Translations under genes and position numbers: made by a program
Notes under the pieces: generated by a model
The model's database searches: none
What the model was told of the DNA's origin: nothing
The model's input: only the letters and a program-made list of their open reading frames with translations
Source: Nematostella vectensis
Taxonomy: Eukaryota; Cnidaria; Anthozoa; Actiniaria; Edwardsiidae
Reading direction: 5' to 3'
DNA length: 64,000 nt
NCBI RefSeq assembly: GCF_932526225.1
Contig: NC_064038.1
Span: forward strand, 12,771,070 to 12,835,069
In this document: positions 11,787 through 40,294 of the stretch, piece after piece
Layout: each line of letters begins with the position of its first letter
Numbering within the stretch: the first letter of the stretch is position 1

Positions 11787-13787
11787 TTAGTAAGGGACGT
11801 AGCCAAAGATATCGACTAAAACCGTCTTCCACAATGAGTATGTACTTGAAGGTTTTGCCATCTAGAGTCACTGGGACTTTACTCATATCAATAAGGTCGA
11901 TTTGATGACGAGCCTGAAAAAATATATAACTGCGTTCAAGCAAGATATATAGAACAGTAGTAGGACACGTAAGATTGGGGAGGGGCAATACAGAAACAAT
12001 AAGATAATATTGGGGAAGAGGCACGACCACGCCCCTACTGATCATTTCCTTGAAATTAAAAAAAAACATTGGGGAAATGGCACATGCCCCAGGGCCCCAC
12101 CCCTTCCTACGGCCCTGAAAACTAACACTCATCAAAGCTGATTTACTAAGAGCGAGGTCATATTTTCTTAATTGAGGTTAAAATTACTTTGCTACGTTTG
12201 AATTAATACAGATGCTCTGATTGGTGAGATTGGTCTATTTCATCACGCTATGACGTCATACGATGACGCAGCATAAATGGGGAATTCGTTCATCATCAAT
12301 CAACAACCCTGTGAATTTCCTCGAACTTTCACCTTTTAATACTAAAAAAATATTATTCTTTCGGAGAAAAACGTGTCCCAGGTAAATAGGAAACTCCAAA
12401 ATAAGTCCAAAGAAAACAACCAACGAATAATGAACAGAATTTGAGCGCGCGCGCTGACGTGCACTGGAATGAAGCCAGTGGAATGACGGGCTCTGTTATG
12501 AAGTTTTTGTTATTTTTTTTCTTTCGCGTAAAGATATGGAAATGTTTTTTTAAAAACCTCGGTGTTTGTTTGGGAATCCTGGTCACTTCGAGTGCGGTTT
12601 GAACCCAGTTTATATTCAACTATCCGTAATTGTTGCGATGTAGCGCAGTTTCTGTAGTTGATGTAGCTAGCGGGACGACCGAGCGTGACTTCCACTTGGG
12701 TGGTCTTCACTGTCGACAACATTCATTGTGTAGTCGGCGCAAAGAAGTACAAAAGCAGACTTTTGCTGTTTGAAAACTAAGCAATAACTAAGCGCTAAAT
12801 CGGTAAAGAAACGTTTTAGAAATGTATATTATACCTATTTCCCCTACCGTTTTTGGTATCTGATTAGTATCTAGGATCACCGTGGTTGATATCGCCGTTT
12901 TAAAACTCCGACTAAACGGCGTAGTCTGAAGGAGACGTGCCTAGTTCTCACCTCCCATTTTTTAGCATATGCATTGAGTATATGCATGTGTATCATGTGT
13001 AGCCCTTTGTAATACAAATATACCCGTCTTTGTACGCGACATCAAAAATAGTGTTTGCGTAAACAAAATATTGGGAGGGACTGTCAAGAAAAGTAGGCTG
13101 GGGTGATCGACCTATCTTGTGCCCTCTGTATAAAGGCCCAAGCTATTAATTGGTTCGCGGTTATCATAGTCTTATATAGGGGTGTTTCAAAAGCGTTGAT
13201 GCTTTTAGAAAAAAAGCCTTCTGGAATGTCAATTCAAAGAGGCTCGTGGATTATTTGGTAGAGCGGTTTACAATTCAGTGGTCGGGTGTTTTATGCGCGT
13301 CAATCGACATGTTACGTTATAAAAATATACACATACCTGTGGGGCGGTTGCGCGTATAGGGCGACTGATTGCTTTGTTTTGGAATCTCGCATTCACCAGC
13401 TGATTTCGGTTGCACTTTGACATCACGCCCAGGATTTTCCGCTCACTCAACCCTTCAAAACTGGACTGAAGTAGACGGACAAGTTTCCTAGCTCCGACCC
13501 CTTTACAATGAGCAAATTCCTCTTCCACAACATTGTCGAGCCTCGAACTTCTCATGACTTCCTTTCCTTGAAAAAGAAGCTGCTTTTCGCCATCTTCTTC
13601 TGCTACATGCAGACTTCTGCGCTCTCGAACGCTCTGCAACGGGCACCTAAAACTTGTCTTCACAGAGGTCGACAAGTGTTTTATAGGTTTCGTCATCGAC
13701 GGCTCGCAGTTGCCGTTTTCGTACAGCACCAGTGGTGCATACTTGCCAAATAATCGCAGCGATAGCCAATATCCACAGTCTACCCAT
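11787..13787 (-). pseudogene. Two-exon integrase-core gene (rve superfamily), broken
   Basis: Exon 1 (minus strand, up to a donor at 13337, GTATGT) encodes EEEFAHCKGVGARKLVRLLQ and ends with AISRPIRATAPQ. Exon 2 (11913-11787) starts in matching phase 0 with ARHQIDLIDMSKVPVTLDGK and continues YILIVEDGFSRYLWLRPL. The D-x-M and the VEDGFSRY-W blocks are the first and second parts of an rve (retroviral-type) integrase catalytic core, as in the KRBA2-like and transposon integrases. The N-terminal part is in another frame: from an ATG at 13785-13787 it reads to a stop near DLCEDKF, and homology continues one frame over. Later catalytic exons (the final Glu) were not found. The gene is interrupted and probably dead. 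Confidence 0.6.
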
Positions 13788-14468
13788 TTTGGCAATTAGT
13801 TCGCTGTATAGGAGCGCGAGGCCCTATCACAAGGATAATAAGCTTCGGAAGCTAGCGAAAACTGACGGAAGCTACACAAAGGAAGCGCTATCACATGTGC
13901 TTACTGGAGTGTAATTAGAGGCGGATCAAGAAGTTTAAAAAAGGGGGGGCCGTAGCAAAAGTTTCAAGAAGGGGGGGGCGGACTCTTATTTTAAATTTTC
14001 CAGGATACGTTACCGTCAAAGAGATGATATGTTTTACCTCTATTTTAAGAATCCCTAATTATAGTCAGGATTTGCCCATTATTCATATTTTTTTAGTGGG
14101 GGAGGAGGAGGGGACAGGAGGCGGTTCAACCACTGGTTTCAAAGTTTGGTACCTGTGCCAGTCAAATCACCAGATACGGAAAAGGCCGCAGTATTGAAAA
14201 TACACAAAATACTTTTGATTACTTTTCCAAGCCAAGGAGCGACTTTTACATGTAAGGTCTTATATCATTATACCGAATGGCGAATATTTGCTCGCGGAAA
14301 AGTCCGATCTTCATACTAGCGCTTTACTCGGGCAAATAACAAATTAGATTTTCATGATCGATCGAATACGAAGCTTTCAAAGTTTGTATCTGGCACTGCT
14401 TTACTAAATGGCGTGATTCTAGTGCGAGAAGACAGCTAATAATCTACGATTTCTGCAAGACAGTGTAT

Positions 14469-14855
14469 AGCTGGTGTGGTTGAAAACTTGTCAATCAACG
14501 ATCAACTCCGTGTGTTTAGCTGGTGTGGTTAAAAACTTGTCAATCAACGATCAACTCCGTGTGTATAGCTGTGGTGAAAAACTTGTCAATCAACGATCAA
14601 CTCCGTGTGTATAGCTGGTGTGGTGGAGAACTTGTCAATCAACGATCAACTTCGTGTGTATAGCTGGTGTGGTGGAGAACTTGTCAATCAACGATCAACT
14701 CCGTGTGTATAGCTGGTGTGGTTGAAAACTTGTCAATCAACGATCAACTCTGTGTGTATAGCTGGTGTGGTTAAAAACTTGTCAATCAACGATCAACTCC
14801 GTGTGTATAGCTGGTGTGGTTAAAAACTTGTCAATCAACGATCAACTCCGTGTGC
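14469..14855 (+). repeat. 49-bp tandem repeat, about eight copies
   Basis: The unit begins AGCTGGTGTGGTTGAAAACT, continues TGTCAATCAACGATCAACTC and ends CGTGTGTAT. Eight nearly identical copies occur; one carries a short deletion (GTGGTG) and two read GGTGGAGAAC. No coding frame. Confidence 0.9.
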
Positions 14856-15054
14856 CTGTACGGCTGTAGTCACACAGTTCAACATTTCAAAACTCCAAAG
14901 TGCTCTTAGAATGTAATACCCCGTCTGTCTAGCGTTAGTTCTAGAGATGATCAAAAGAAAAGGCCTTCTAGGACACCTCAAGAGGGAATCTTACAAGGTT
15001 TAACAGGAAGTTTGCCAGTAAATAGATATTCTAAAGGGCCCTAAGGGACGACAG

Positions 15055-15490
15055 ATTTTGACCTCAAGACAAATTTTCCTAAGTTTGGTCGTGTCACAAC
15101 TCTCGTAGTTCAAGATATGATTTTTTGTAGTTATGATGACGTAATCAATGACGTCATGTCATGTGTCCATTTTGTTGGATGTCCCTCGACCTCAAGACAA
15201 CTTGGCTTAAGTTTGGTCGTGTCACAACTCTCGTAGCTAAATATATGATTTTTTCCTAGTTATGATGACGTCATTAATGACGTAATGTCACGTGTTCCAT
15301 TTGTTTACGCCCCTTGACCTCAAGACAACTTGTCCTATGTTTGGTCCTGTCACAACTCCCGTAGCTTAAGATATGATTTTTCCTAGTTATGATGACGTAA
15401 TCAATGACGCCGTGTCACGTGTCCATTTTGTTGGATGTCCCTTGACCTCAAGACAACTTGGCTTAAGTTTGGTCGTGTCACAACTCTCTG
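15055..15490 (+). repeat. ~123-bp tandem repeat, about 3.5 copies, with TGACGTC motifs
   Basis: Units run from GACCTCAAGACAACTTGGCT through GTCGTGTCACAACTC to a segment with ATGATGACGT(C/A)AT and a second TGACG motif. It is not the same sequence as the 11.3-kb repeat, but like it has paired CRE-like sites in every unit. Confidence 0.85.
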
Positions 15491-15696
15491 AACAAGCAGC
15501 ACGGACGGACTTGTATAAACCTACAGAAGCGAGAGGGTCAGAGAATTTATCAAGAATAAGGCTGTATCGGTGGGTAGCTGCGACGCTTGCTTCATCCCTT
15601 CGTTGATAACAACGGTTATGATTCCATGACTACCGTCACGAATATAGCGATTACATGTTGGTGTCACTAATATAATGCTGGTGTGCTGTAGACAGT

Positions 15697-19341
<3,645 letters not shown>

Positions 19342-19988
19342 AGTGTGCCGCGTGCGCGTGCCATGTGCCGCGCCGAGCCGCGCCAATAAAGTGGCCTTGA
19401 CTGACAAATACAATGCGTGAGCTGATACTTTTGTGAGCTGGTTTACCGAACATCCTTGGGCGTTGGAATAATGATCATAAGAACTCAAAACAAAGTGAGC
19501 TCAGTCTTTTGCTTCTTACAGCCAAATTCGTTACCTCGGCTATTCAAAAAATTATTGTCTCGTTTGAGAATAGCGCGTAGTCAAACTTTGGTGGCGGGTC
19601 AGCATACGCGGGGCGGGACCTTACGGAGCGACATTTTCTAGACGAAATCTCATAGAAATCTAGGAAACTTATGATTTTGCGCTACTGCTTAAACTTGTTT
19701 CACATCGTTTGGCTCATGTAATTTCACTATTGAAAACTAAATATAACTTTCTGAATAACTTTTTCACACACAGTAGAACCCCGCTAATCTGAACTCGGGA
19801 GGGAAGCAAGAACCAGGTTTGAGTTACCTGGAGAAACCGTGCTTGATTATCAAATTCTATTTGTTTAGCGCGTTCCAAGCACAGCATGTAGTGTGACCGC
19901 CCAAGCAGTGATTATCAAGCACGCTTAAAATTTGAGACCATTCCTATCAAAATTCAAAGGGACCGCAGCTCAGCTCAAACACCGCAAT
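19342..19988. other. Unique spacer between the two opposite minisatellite arms
   Basis: About 650 bp of ordinary sequence with a GC-rich stretch (19345-19380). It also has CAGTAGAACCCCGCTAATCT at about 19771, which resembles the terminal repeat of pogo/Tigger-type elements. No coding exon seen. Confidence 0.6.
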
Positions 19989-21991
<2,003 letters not shown>

Positions 21992-22410
21992 AACGACGGC
22001 GTTCTAACTCGCGTCCAAGTGCAGAGTGGACTCTGTCACCCAAAGCAACCGCTCAACCTGTTTACATTGTTAGTTGCACATCCCGGCTTAGGTAAATATG
22101 GAAGTTTTACGCGCTCAATCATTCAAAAGCGCAACACAGGCATATTGGTGCAAGTTTTCAATTGAGTACCGTTTGCTGATTCATTGCACTGACTTGCGAA
22201 TTTACTTCAAACGCTTTTTTATACTTTCTTGTTCGAAAAGCGACCGGACGGTCCTCCAGCATGGCATCCGTTTAGATTTGACTCCAAACATGCGCTCGTC
22301 TTACTAGAAAAGCACAAACATCCCTCGCAATTCGTAGAATTAACTTGTAACAAAAACATGTTAGAAGAAAAAAACTGATAAAACGAGTTAAACCTTTGTT
22401 GCTGTTTCAG

Positions 22411-23790
22411 GAAAATCATCGGCAGTTTTTTACGCGGCACAGCAGCCACTAGAGATGACGGAGATGGGGGAGGATGTAATCAACAACACGACGTCGAGTG
22501 GGCTAGTGAAATGCCTTGCCAAGAACAAGAAGGGATACGTTCTCTCCCCAGGGGTCTACGAAGTTCTAAACAAACTTTTGAAGTCGGACGAGGACAACGC
22601 TTCCGGTGACATCCAGCTATTGTGCAAGTTGTTCTCTGGTGAGCCGGCGAGCTACCGCTTTTCGACGGAGAATAAGCGAACTATCGAGGCGAACACGCCG
22701 TTTTGCATTTTGGGTTCAACCCAAATCACGAATGCGGCAAGACTCATTGCCCACATGAACTTCGGTCATGGGCCGATCGATCGGTTTTTAGTGTCGGCAC
22801 CGATGGCATTGCGCCCAACACTAAACGAGATAGAAACAGCAAAAGAGAATCTGAGAGAAGAAGTCACCAGCGACTTCGGAGACGTGTTTGCCAACATCAA
22901 GCTGGCAGAAAACGAGGTGGTGTACACGTTTGATGCCAACGGCAAGCAAGCGCTGTGCGGCAGCATCGAACGTTTCGTCGAAGAGGTCAACGATGCCATC
23001 CTGTCGGGACGATATCCACCGAAATCGAAGACTCCTGAACTGGTACCAAGGCTGGCTACATCATTGCACGTACTCAGCCACACACTGGAGAAAGTCCTTG
23101 AAGGCGGTGTTCCCAGTGACCCACCAACGAACATCAGTGCAGAAACCCTCGCCAGTGCAACAGCTTTGGCCAAGTATCTCGAATCACAAAAAGAAATAAT
23201 GTGTGAGGTTAGACTACTTAACTAACCGCCCACGTTGTATGATAGCCCAACTATTAGGAGACAACGATATTTCGTTAGCAAAGTTTGCAAATACATTAGC
23301 GCCGAAGTTTTATCCAATGTTTAAAAAAACTTCCAATGCTTTCAGTACGTTTTACTTGGTAAATTGTCCATGTCTTTCATTATCAATTCCACTTTTAAAA
23401 TATGGAGCTCAAAATATTTAGCCGGTGTTACGGTCTGCGCAACACGATTACAAATTTAGAAATCCCATCATTTTGAAAAATATAACTTTCCAGGCATTGT
23501 TTGATACCTAAGCAATATAATCGAGCCGATTTTATGATAGGATGGATTCAATTTCACCGTGATTTCGGCTGATTTAATTCACATTTTCAATATTCGAAAA
23601 TAACATTTAGCGAGTACAGATTATTCTATATTTGTTTACAAAAAGGGGAAGCGATTCTGAATTTATTTTTTGTCGTTGAAATCGTGACTGCTACAAAATG
23701 AGAGAAATAACACAGAAAACTTACCTTAACTTAATTGCCTGCTTTCCTTCTTTCCAGTTCCTTAAAGAGATAACAAACTCCGCTTGCTAG
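22411..23790 (+). CDS. DUF3987-like P-loop protein, 5'-partial, two exons
   Basis: An acceptor (GCTGTTTCAG) at 22410 opens an exon beginning in phase with GKSSAVFYAAQQPLEMTEMG, i.e. in the middle of a Walker-A-like GKS motif. The preceding exon must therefore hold the first half of the P-loop. The exon continues with KKGYVLSPGVYEVLNKLL, DIQLLCKLFSGEPASYRFST, ANTPFCILGSTQ and GHGPIDRFLVSAPMALRP to a donor at 23207 (GAG/GTTAGA). A short second exon, 23758-23790, joins in phase (FLKEITNSAC) and stops. The pattern matches DUF3987, a primase/helicase-associated P-loop family, which I assign from memory. No upstream exon was found before the minisatellite. A stop only 11 codons into exon 2 could be premature. 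Confidence 0.55.
23208..23757. other. Intron of the DUF3987-like gene
   Basis: AT-rich intron between the two assigned exons. Nothing structured seen. Confidence 0.45.
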
Positions 23791-23869
23791 AAAGAGCGCA
23801 AGCAGCCAACAGGAGACGAGATCAGAGGACTGGTACTGATGACACAAGTGCCCCTACTCACGTACAGGA

Positions 23870-23965
23870 TCTTCAAGCACGGGAAGAGGGCGGCTCGAAT
23901 CATCGCCCGGAAGCGCCGGATATTTGTCGGGAATCGTCGGGTAGTTGTCGGAAAGCGTGAGGTTG
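23870..23965 (+). repeat. Short GTCGGGTAGTTGTCGG-type repeat patch
   Basis: A few copies of the same CGTCGGGTAGT motif that forms the large array at 24.5 kb. Confidence 0.6.
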
Positions 23966-24242
23966 TATGGGCAACTTGTGTGTGTGGTGCGGTGGGGTGG
24001 GGGAGGGGCTCTAGTCATGCGCGATAAAGGCACTCGCACATCTAGTATTTCACCGCAAAGCAAATACCGCATTAATAAAATGAGTCTATTCTTTTTCTGA
24101 TTGTATTGTGAATCTTCGCCAAAACAAGGAGTTCAAGAAAGCTGCCGTTTTGACAGAGGCTGTAAAGACTGTGAGAAAGCTACGAGGGTAGCCTTCAGTA
24201 AGAGGCAAATCGCTATGTGGTCACCTTGGCCGAGTGAGTCTG

Positions 24243-24447
24243 AGAGCGCGTTTTTTTCCTATCATTCTGGAATGGGAATGGTTGGTAGAGAATGTTCAGG
24301 ATGACATTCGAGTCATTCTACTACAGGTAGAAGAATGGGTGGAATGACCTTCATTCCATTCCGGAATGGAAGCGCGGGATAAACGAACGCGCCTTTTTCT
24401 AATTCTAATCATTCTTATTCCGGAATCACGAGTTAAAAAACGCGCCC
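24243..24447. mobile_element. MITE-like element with inverted ends
   Basis: The left end GAGCGCGTTTTTTT, followed by an ATTCTGGAATGGGAATGG block, is mirrored on the right by ATTCTTATTCCGGAATCACG and AAAAAACGCGCCC. The interior is rich in ATTCC/GGAAT. At ~205 bp with no coding capacity it looks like a small non-autonomous DNA transposon, perhaps hAT-type. Target-site duplication not clear. Confidence 0.5.
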
Positions 24448-24477
24448 TTATACATTCATACATGGCAGATGGCAGTA

Positions 24478-24905
24478 TTTACCTATTATCCGTGTAGTCA
24501 TCGGGTAGCATCGAGTAGTCAACGGGTAGCGTCAGGTAGTCATCGTAAAGCGTCGGGTAGCCATCGGGAACGTCGGGAAGCGTCGGGTAGTCATCGTAAA
24601 GCGTCGGGTTATCAACGGGTAGCGTCAAGTAGTCATCGGGAACGTCGTGTAGCATCGAGTAGTCAACGGGTAGCGTCAGGTAGTCATCGTAAAGCGTCGG
24701 GTAGTCATCGGGAACGTCGGGGAGCGTCGGGTAATCAACGGGTAGCGTCAAGTAGTCATCGGGAACGTCGTGTAGCATCGAGAGTCAACGGTAGGTAGTC
24801 ATCGTAAAGCGTCGGGGTATTCATCGTAAAGCGTCGGGCAGTCATCGGGAACGTCGGGGAGCGTCGGGTAGTTCTCGGGGAGCGTCGGGTAGTCGTCGGG
24901 AAGCG
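24478..24905 (+). repeat. Minisatellite of CGTCGGGTAGTCATCGGGAA type
   Basis: About 430 bp of variable 10-20-bp units (GTAGTCATCGGGAACGTCGG, GTAGTCAACGGGTAGCGTCA, GTAGTCATCGTAAAGCGTCG). A block of about 150 bp is itself duplicated at 24490-24640 and 24650-24790. Long frames on both strands here are repeat artefacts. Confidence 0.9.
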
Positions 24906-25019
24906 TGAGGTTGTGTGGCCAACTAAGTGTAAGGCATAGTGTCACATTTTCCCAAACATTTGAAAAGAAAAGCCCATGACCACTAGCGCGAGTCGGGTAA
25001 GGGAATGCTATCAGCAGAC

Positions 25020-25471
25020 TAGCCATTAAAATATTAAATAATGATAAATTCTAGCCGTGTGTCTGCTAAACTGAATTATACGCAATCGCCCTTTTAGCGG
25101 AGAGCGCGGGTGAGTTCCCAAGAAAAGCTTATGTAATAAAATATCTTCTGGGTTTCTGTTTTTCTCTTGCGTGACGTCAGGGTAGAAATTATTTTAGTTT
25201 AAATTCACTCTTCTCTTCTCTAAATCTTCTTTTTGTAGTCGAAGGTAATGAGAATTGAATTAAGTAGAAAATTTCTGATGTCCCAAGTAACTAGAGATAA
25301 ATTAATCATACCAATAAATCACAGAACAACATGGACAAGGGGAGTTTTATGATAAAACTTGACTGATAATACAGTTCCTGTATGTAATTATTACTCGGGC
25401 TCGTCCTTCCGCTGCCAAAAGTTAGTGAAGGACAACAGTAAGTTCCACCTGAAGAGGCGTAGCCAAGTGTA
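25020..25471. other. Gene-free stretch downstream of the 25.5-28.0 kb gene
   Basis: Probably holds the 3' UTR of the minus-strand gene. No further structure recognised. Confidence 0.4.
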
Positions 25472-27951
25472 CTATTTCCCATATGTCGCGGTTTCCATGC
25501 GCGCATCCTCCATGCTCTTAGGAAGACGGAGATATCTGGAGCAGAACCAGTCATTGTTATAAAATCGCTACTATATAACTATTCAAATCAGGGGGTCAAG
25601 ACTGGCTTTCAAAGGGACTCCATTAACCTTCATTTTTTCATCCTAGCAAAGTACCAAGTGTGAGAAAACATCCATTTCCATAGGCTAATTGTGGGATGTA
25701 TTGTGATACTGATGCTGATGTGATTTTTTATTGGACTTTTTAAAGTATGAAACTTTGTTTAAGGATTTTTATTTCGCATGTGTTTTTCAATATTAAATCA
25801 AAACAATGTAAAAAGGTGTAGCTGACATTTCTTTTTATAATGTAATGGTCTTTTCATTCTCTGCACTAACTTCTAAACATCAAACTAACTTCTCAACATC
25901 ATCTCCTCTCTCCTTCACCTCCCTCTCTATCTTTCTCCCTTCTGTTGTGACCTATACTCGCCCCTATCCCTTCACTGCCCATCATGCCCTTTTACCTCCC
26001 CCTCGTACCCTTACCTACAGTCCTTTAGTCTTTCAAACTCTTCGCTCGTCATGGGTGCACTTGGAGGGCTGGGCCATGGGTACTTGCGCGTGGAGTCGTC
26101 CATCTGCTGATAAACACTCAGTAGCTGTCGCAGCCTGCTAAGGATCGCCAGATGATTGCTGTCGGGCTCGTGTTGCTTCTCTATGATCTCAGCCACGTGT
26201 GAACTCCCTTTGGCGGGAATATACGCCACCTGCCTCGCTCCCGAGTGGTCATACTTATGGATGTAGTAACCATGGTGATGCCTATCATGGGAATGCCCAC
26301 CCCTTTTGTGGTGATACTCTTCGCGATGGCGTCCGCTGCTAACACTTCCACCGTGAGAAGCATGGCTGTCATGGCGACCGTACCCTTGGTGACGACCCTT
26401 CTTGTTGTCCTTGTTCGCCTCATAAGGGAGGTAATGGTGATGGTCGTGGATGTTATCCGGGTGGACCAACATGTGGTACGCTTCCTTATTATCATCGTTT
26501 GACAAATTCGTGAGCTGGGGAAGATGACTGCTCGAACCACGTTCGGTGTGCGCATGCCCTCCACTATGTGCTTCCTGGTGGTGTCCAAAGGGCGGGTGGG
26601 CTCGGAACACCTTTCTGTAGGCCTTTGGGTCTTCAAAGGTCCCGGTCCGGCTGCGGATGTCGCCAATGGAATAGTAAGACTCCCCGCCTATGCTGTCAAG
26701 CCTCTCCCTCCAGTCGTTCGTCCACCCTCGCCTCCGGTAGTCCATCTCGTTGGTGAAGCCACGCTTCCTACCATCCATCTCTTCTATGCTATCACGTTGC
26801 GTTAAGCGTGGTGCCATGATGTAAGGACCGTTCTCATCTATACTTTGCCTTCGTCCGCGATATGCCCCATTCTCATCAATACTCTGTCTTCGGCCCCGAT
26901 ACCCACCGTTCTCATCGATACTCTGTCTTCGGCCCCGGAATGCTCCGTTCTCATCAAGGCTGTACCTCCTTGTGCTGAAACGATCTTCATCTAAGCTCCC
27001 CTGCCTCGGCCGTGGTCCACAAGGGGGATGGGGGTGGGGCACTTTGTCGTCCGTGTCCCCCCGTTTCTTGTCATCACTGAGCACGATGTTCATCTCTCTG
27101 TTCAGTTTTTCAAGGAATCCTTGCATATCGTCCTGGTCTATGCTCTTTCTTCGATCAGTGGATGCCTCCGTGATGTCTGTTTCTTTTGTCTTCTTATGGG
27201 GCCCCGCTTTCAAGTGTTCTTTCTTGGAGTGAACCCTATGTGACTCGTGCCCAGGCCCCTTCTCACAAGTACAGACCTGGCCCTGCCCACCAAGTTGTAA
27301 GTATCTCGGTAGATGACAAATCACGCAGTCGATAAACGCACCCGTGCGATGAATTTCGGAGCCCATCTCCCGTAGGGGAAGACCCGGAGCTGGCTCTTCA
27401 CGCGGAATCCGCCTTGGGCCTGGGTGTTTCATCGGGTTTAAGGTAGCATTGGGTGACAGCGGCATTGAAAGACTAGTCTGTGACACTTTGGTTTGATCCT
27501 CGGAAAGGGACTTGCGACGACGATCGTGGAAATGCGAACCTAGCTTGACACCATGATCCACATAGCGATAAGCTGCCTTCTGACCAGAATCTCCATAGTT
27601 GGAACCTGGCTTATGGCTAACATCACCATAGTGGGAACCTGGCTTATGGCTAACATCACCATAGTGGGAATCTGGCTTATGCCCGCCATACTCGGCGTAA
27701 TGGTTGCGTAAGTGCTCTTCTATCAGGTTATCCGTGTCCTTGCACCTCTGCAACCTCAACAAAGCACTCAGCAGCTCTTTCTCTTCCTTGCGGTAGCTAT
27801 GAGTCTGTGCGTCCTTACACGCCTCAAGAGTCTTCAATTCTCTATCCAAACTCACGCGCTGTGCCTTATTAGTAACGTGTAATCCGTAAAAATTCCCTTC
27901 AGAAATATGCTGAATCGCCTTTAGCATTTTTCGATCATCAATTCCCGCCAT
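25472..27951 (-). CDS. Unrecognised charged, repeat-bearing protein, two exons (~666 aa)
   Basis: I do not recognise this protein. The ATG at 27951 opens a single 1937-nt exon. Its apparent stop (TGT AGG TAA) overlaps a perfect donor AG/GTAAGG at 26015/26014. Splicing to an acceptor before 25535 (GCTCCAG) keeps the frame and adds RYLRLPKSMEDARMETATYG before TAG at 25472, giving 666 aa instead of 646. Visible features: an N-terminal helical, probably coiled-coil region (residues 1-90, e.g. RELKTLEACKDAQTHSYRKE); three HKPGSHYGDVS-type repeats (~95-125); a CVICHLP...CTCEKG Cys cluster (~210-230); four RRQSIDENG(A/G/P)Y repeats (~325-370), good candidate basophilic phosphosites; a His-rich low-complexity part (~460-570); and a conserved-looking helical C-terminus (HLAILSRLRQLLSVYQQMDD). 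No signal peptide or membrane segment. It lies divergent to the DAP-kinase gene. Confidence 0.75.
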
Positions 27952-29054
27952 TTCTTTTTTTTAAGTTTTCCTCAGCGCCGTTTGTGTTTTCGTCTGCGCA
28001 TGCTCGCAAGGCTGGTTGTGATTGTGACGTCACAAATAGAACTTTCGCGCGCTTTTTAGATCGAGCGAGCGCACTTCTCCACAAGAATCCCGCGTTTATC
28101 CTGTTTGAGCACGCTTTCGATCTGCGCGAGCTATATTCTCTGACGGATTTTTTTAGGCTAGAAGACTAATGCTTAGCGGATATTTAGACTGTAGTATTGA
28201 GCTGGATGCTTGGAGTCTAAATGTATGTGCATAATTTACCTAGTGTTTTAAAGTGAAAAAAAAGGAATGCATGTTTCAATACATAAAGTAGTGACCTTAA
28301 CAGGCTTTTAGCGGAGGAAAATAACAAAGATTACTTAGAGAATGCTCACACCAGGGCAAAGATTCTAAGACTCGTGCAGAACAATCACGGTCATTGTAAT
28401 GGGATTAATATAACCACAGGTTTATACAGTATCTACTGAGGTTACAAAGCGTGGCTTCAAATGTGTTTAGGATTTTATCGAATTGATACTTTTTATGCAG
28501 CGTTTTGTACGATCTCTTGCAAAGGCAAGACCCTCAAACAAAACAAAACAAAACAAAAAATAAGCCGAAAACACACGATTTTGCGTCAATGCCATCGCAC
28601 ATTATTTTCGGGTTTTGTGATCGTTCAAAGAAACAAGGAACCACGATACCTCGCAAGCGGCGACATGTAAAAATAATTCACTCGACGACTCAGTACTAGC
28701 GCTGACGGGGGGTTCCATCTGATTGGCTCATTTCTTGGCGATGTGTAAATTAATGCGTGTGTGACAACTTTTGAATTAACCCAGAGTGCCGAGTTTCCTA
28801 AAAACAACCAATTGTTTATTTTGGGCTTTATTCTCCCCATCATAAAACAGATGAATTAATAACACGGTAACTTCTGGCCAAGAGTTTGAAATTCCTTAGT
28901 GACCGTGTCAGTCTGTGGGTCTTATGTTGGTGTATGTATGACGACAAGTTTATCGCTTTTAAACAGGTCAAATAGTCCGATTAGAAATTGAATACGAGTT
29001 GGATCGGGTCTAAGTAGTCGAGAACATTATCCGAATTGCCCTCGGCGAAGCAGA
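27952..29054. other. Divergent intergenic region between two host genes
   Basis: Contains the promoters and 5' UTRs of the minus-strand gene ending at 27951 and of the kinase gene starting at 29055. No coding exon seen. Confidence 0.5.
28025..28032. promoter_or_regulatory. CRE palindrome TGACGTCA near the 26-28 kb gene start
   Basis: A perfect CREB/ATF consensus lies about 75 bp upstream of the minus-strand ATG at 27951, inside the 1.1-kb divergent interval. Position and perfect match make a promoter role plausible. This is an inference. Confidence 0.4.

Positions 29055-40294
<11,240 letters not shown>

Noticed and set aside
13231-13310. tRNA-like stretch with GGTAGAGCGGTTTACAATTC
   Set aside because: The arms do not pair and no GGTTCGA-type B-box is present.
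24469-25026. Frames encoding SHRKASG or DDYPTLP repeats
   Set aside because: Products of the CGTCGGGTAGT minisatellite on both strands.
26181-27243. Several plus- and minus-strand frames over the 26-28 kb gene
   Set aside because: Shadows of the main minus-strand exon, with unlikely composition and no splice support.
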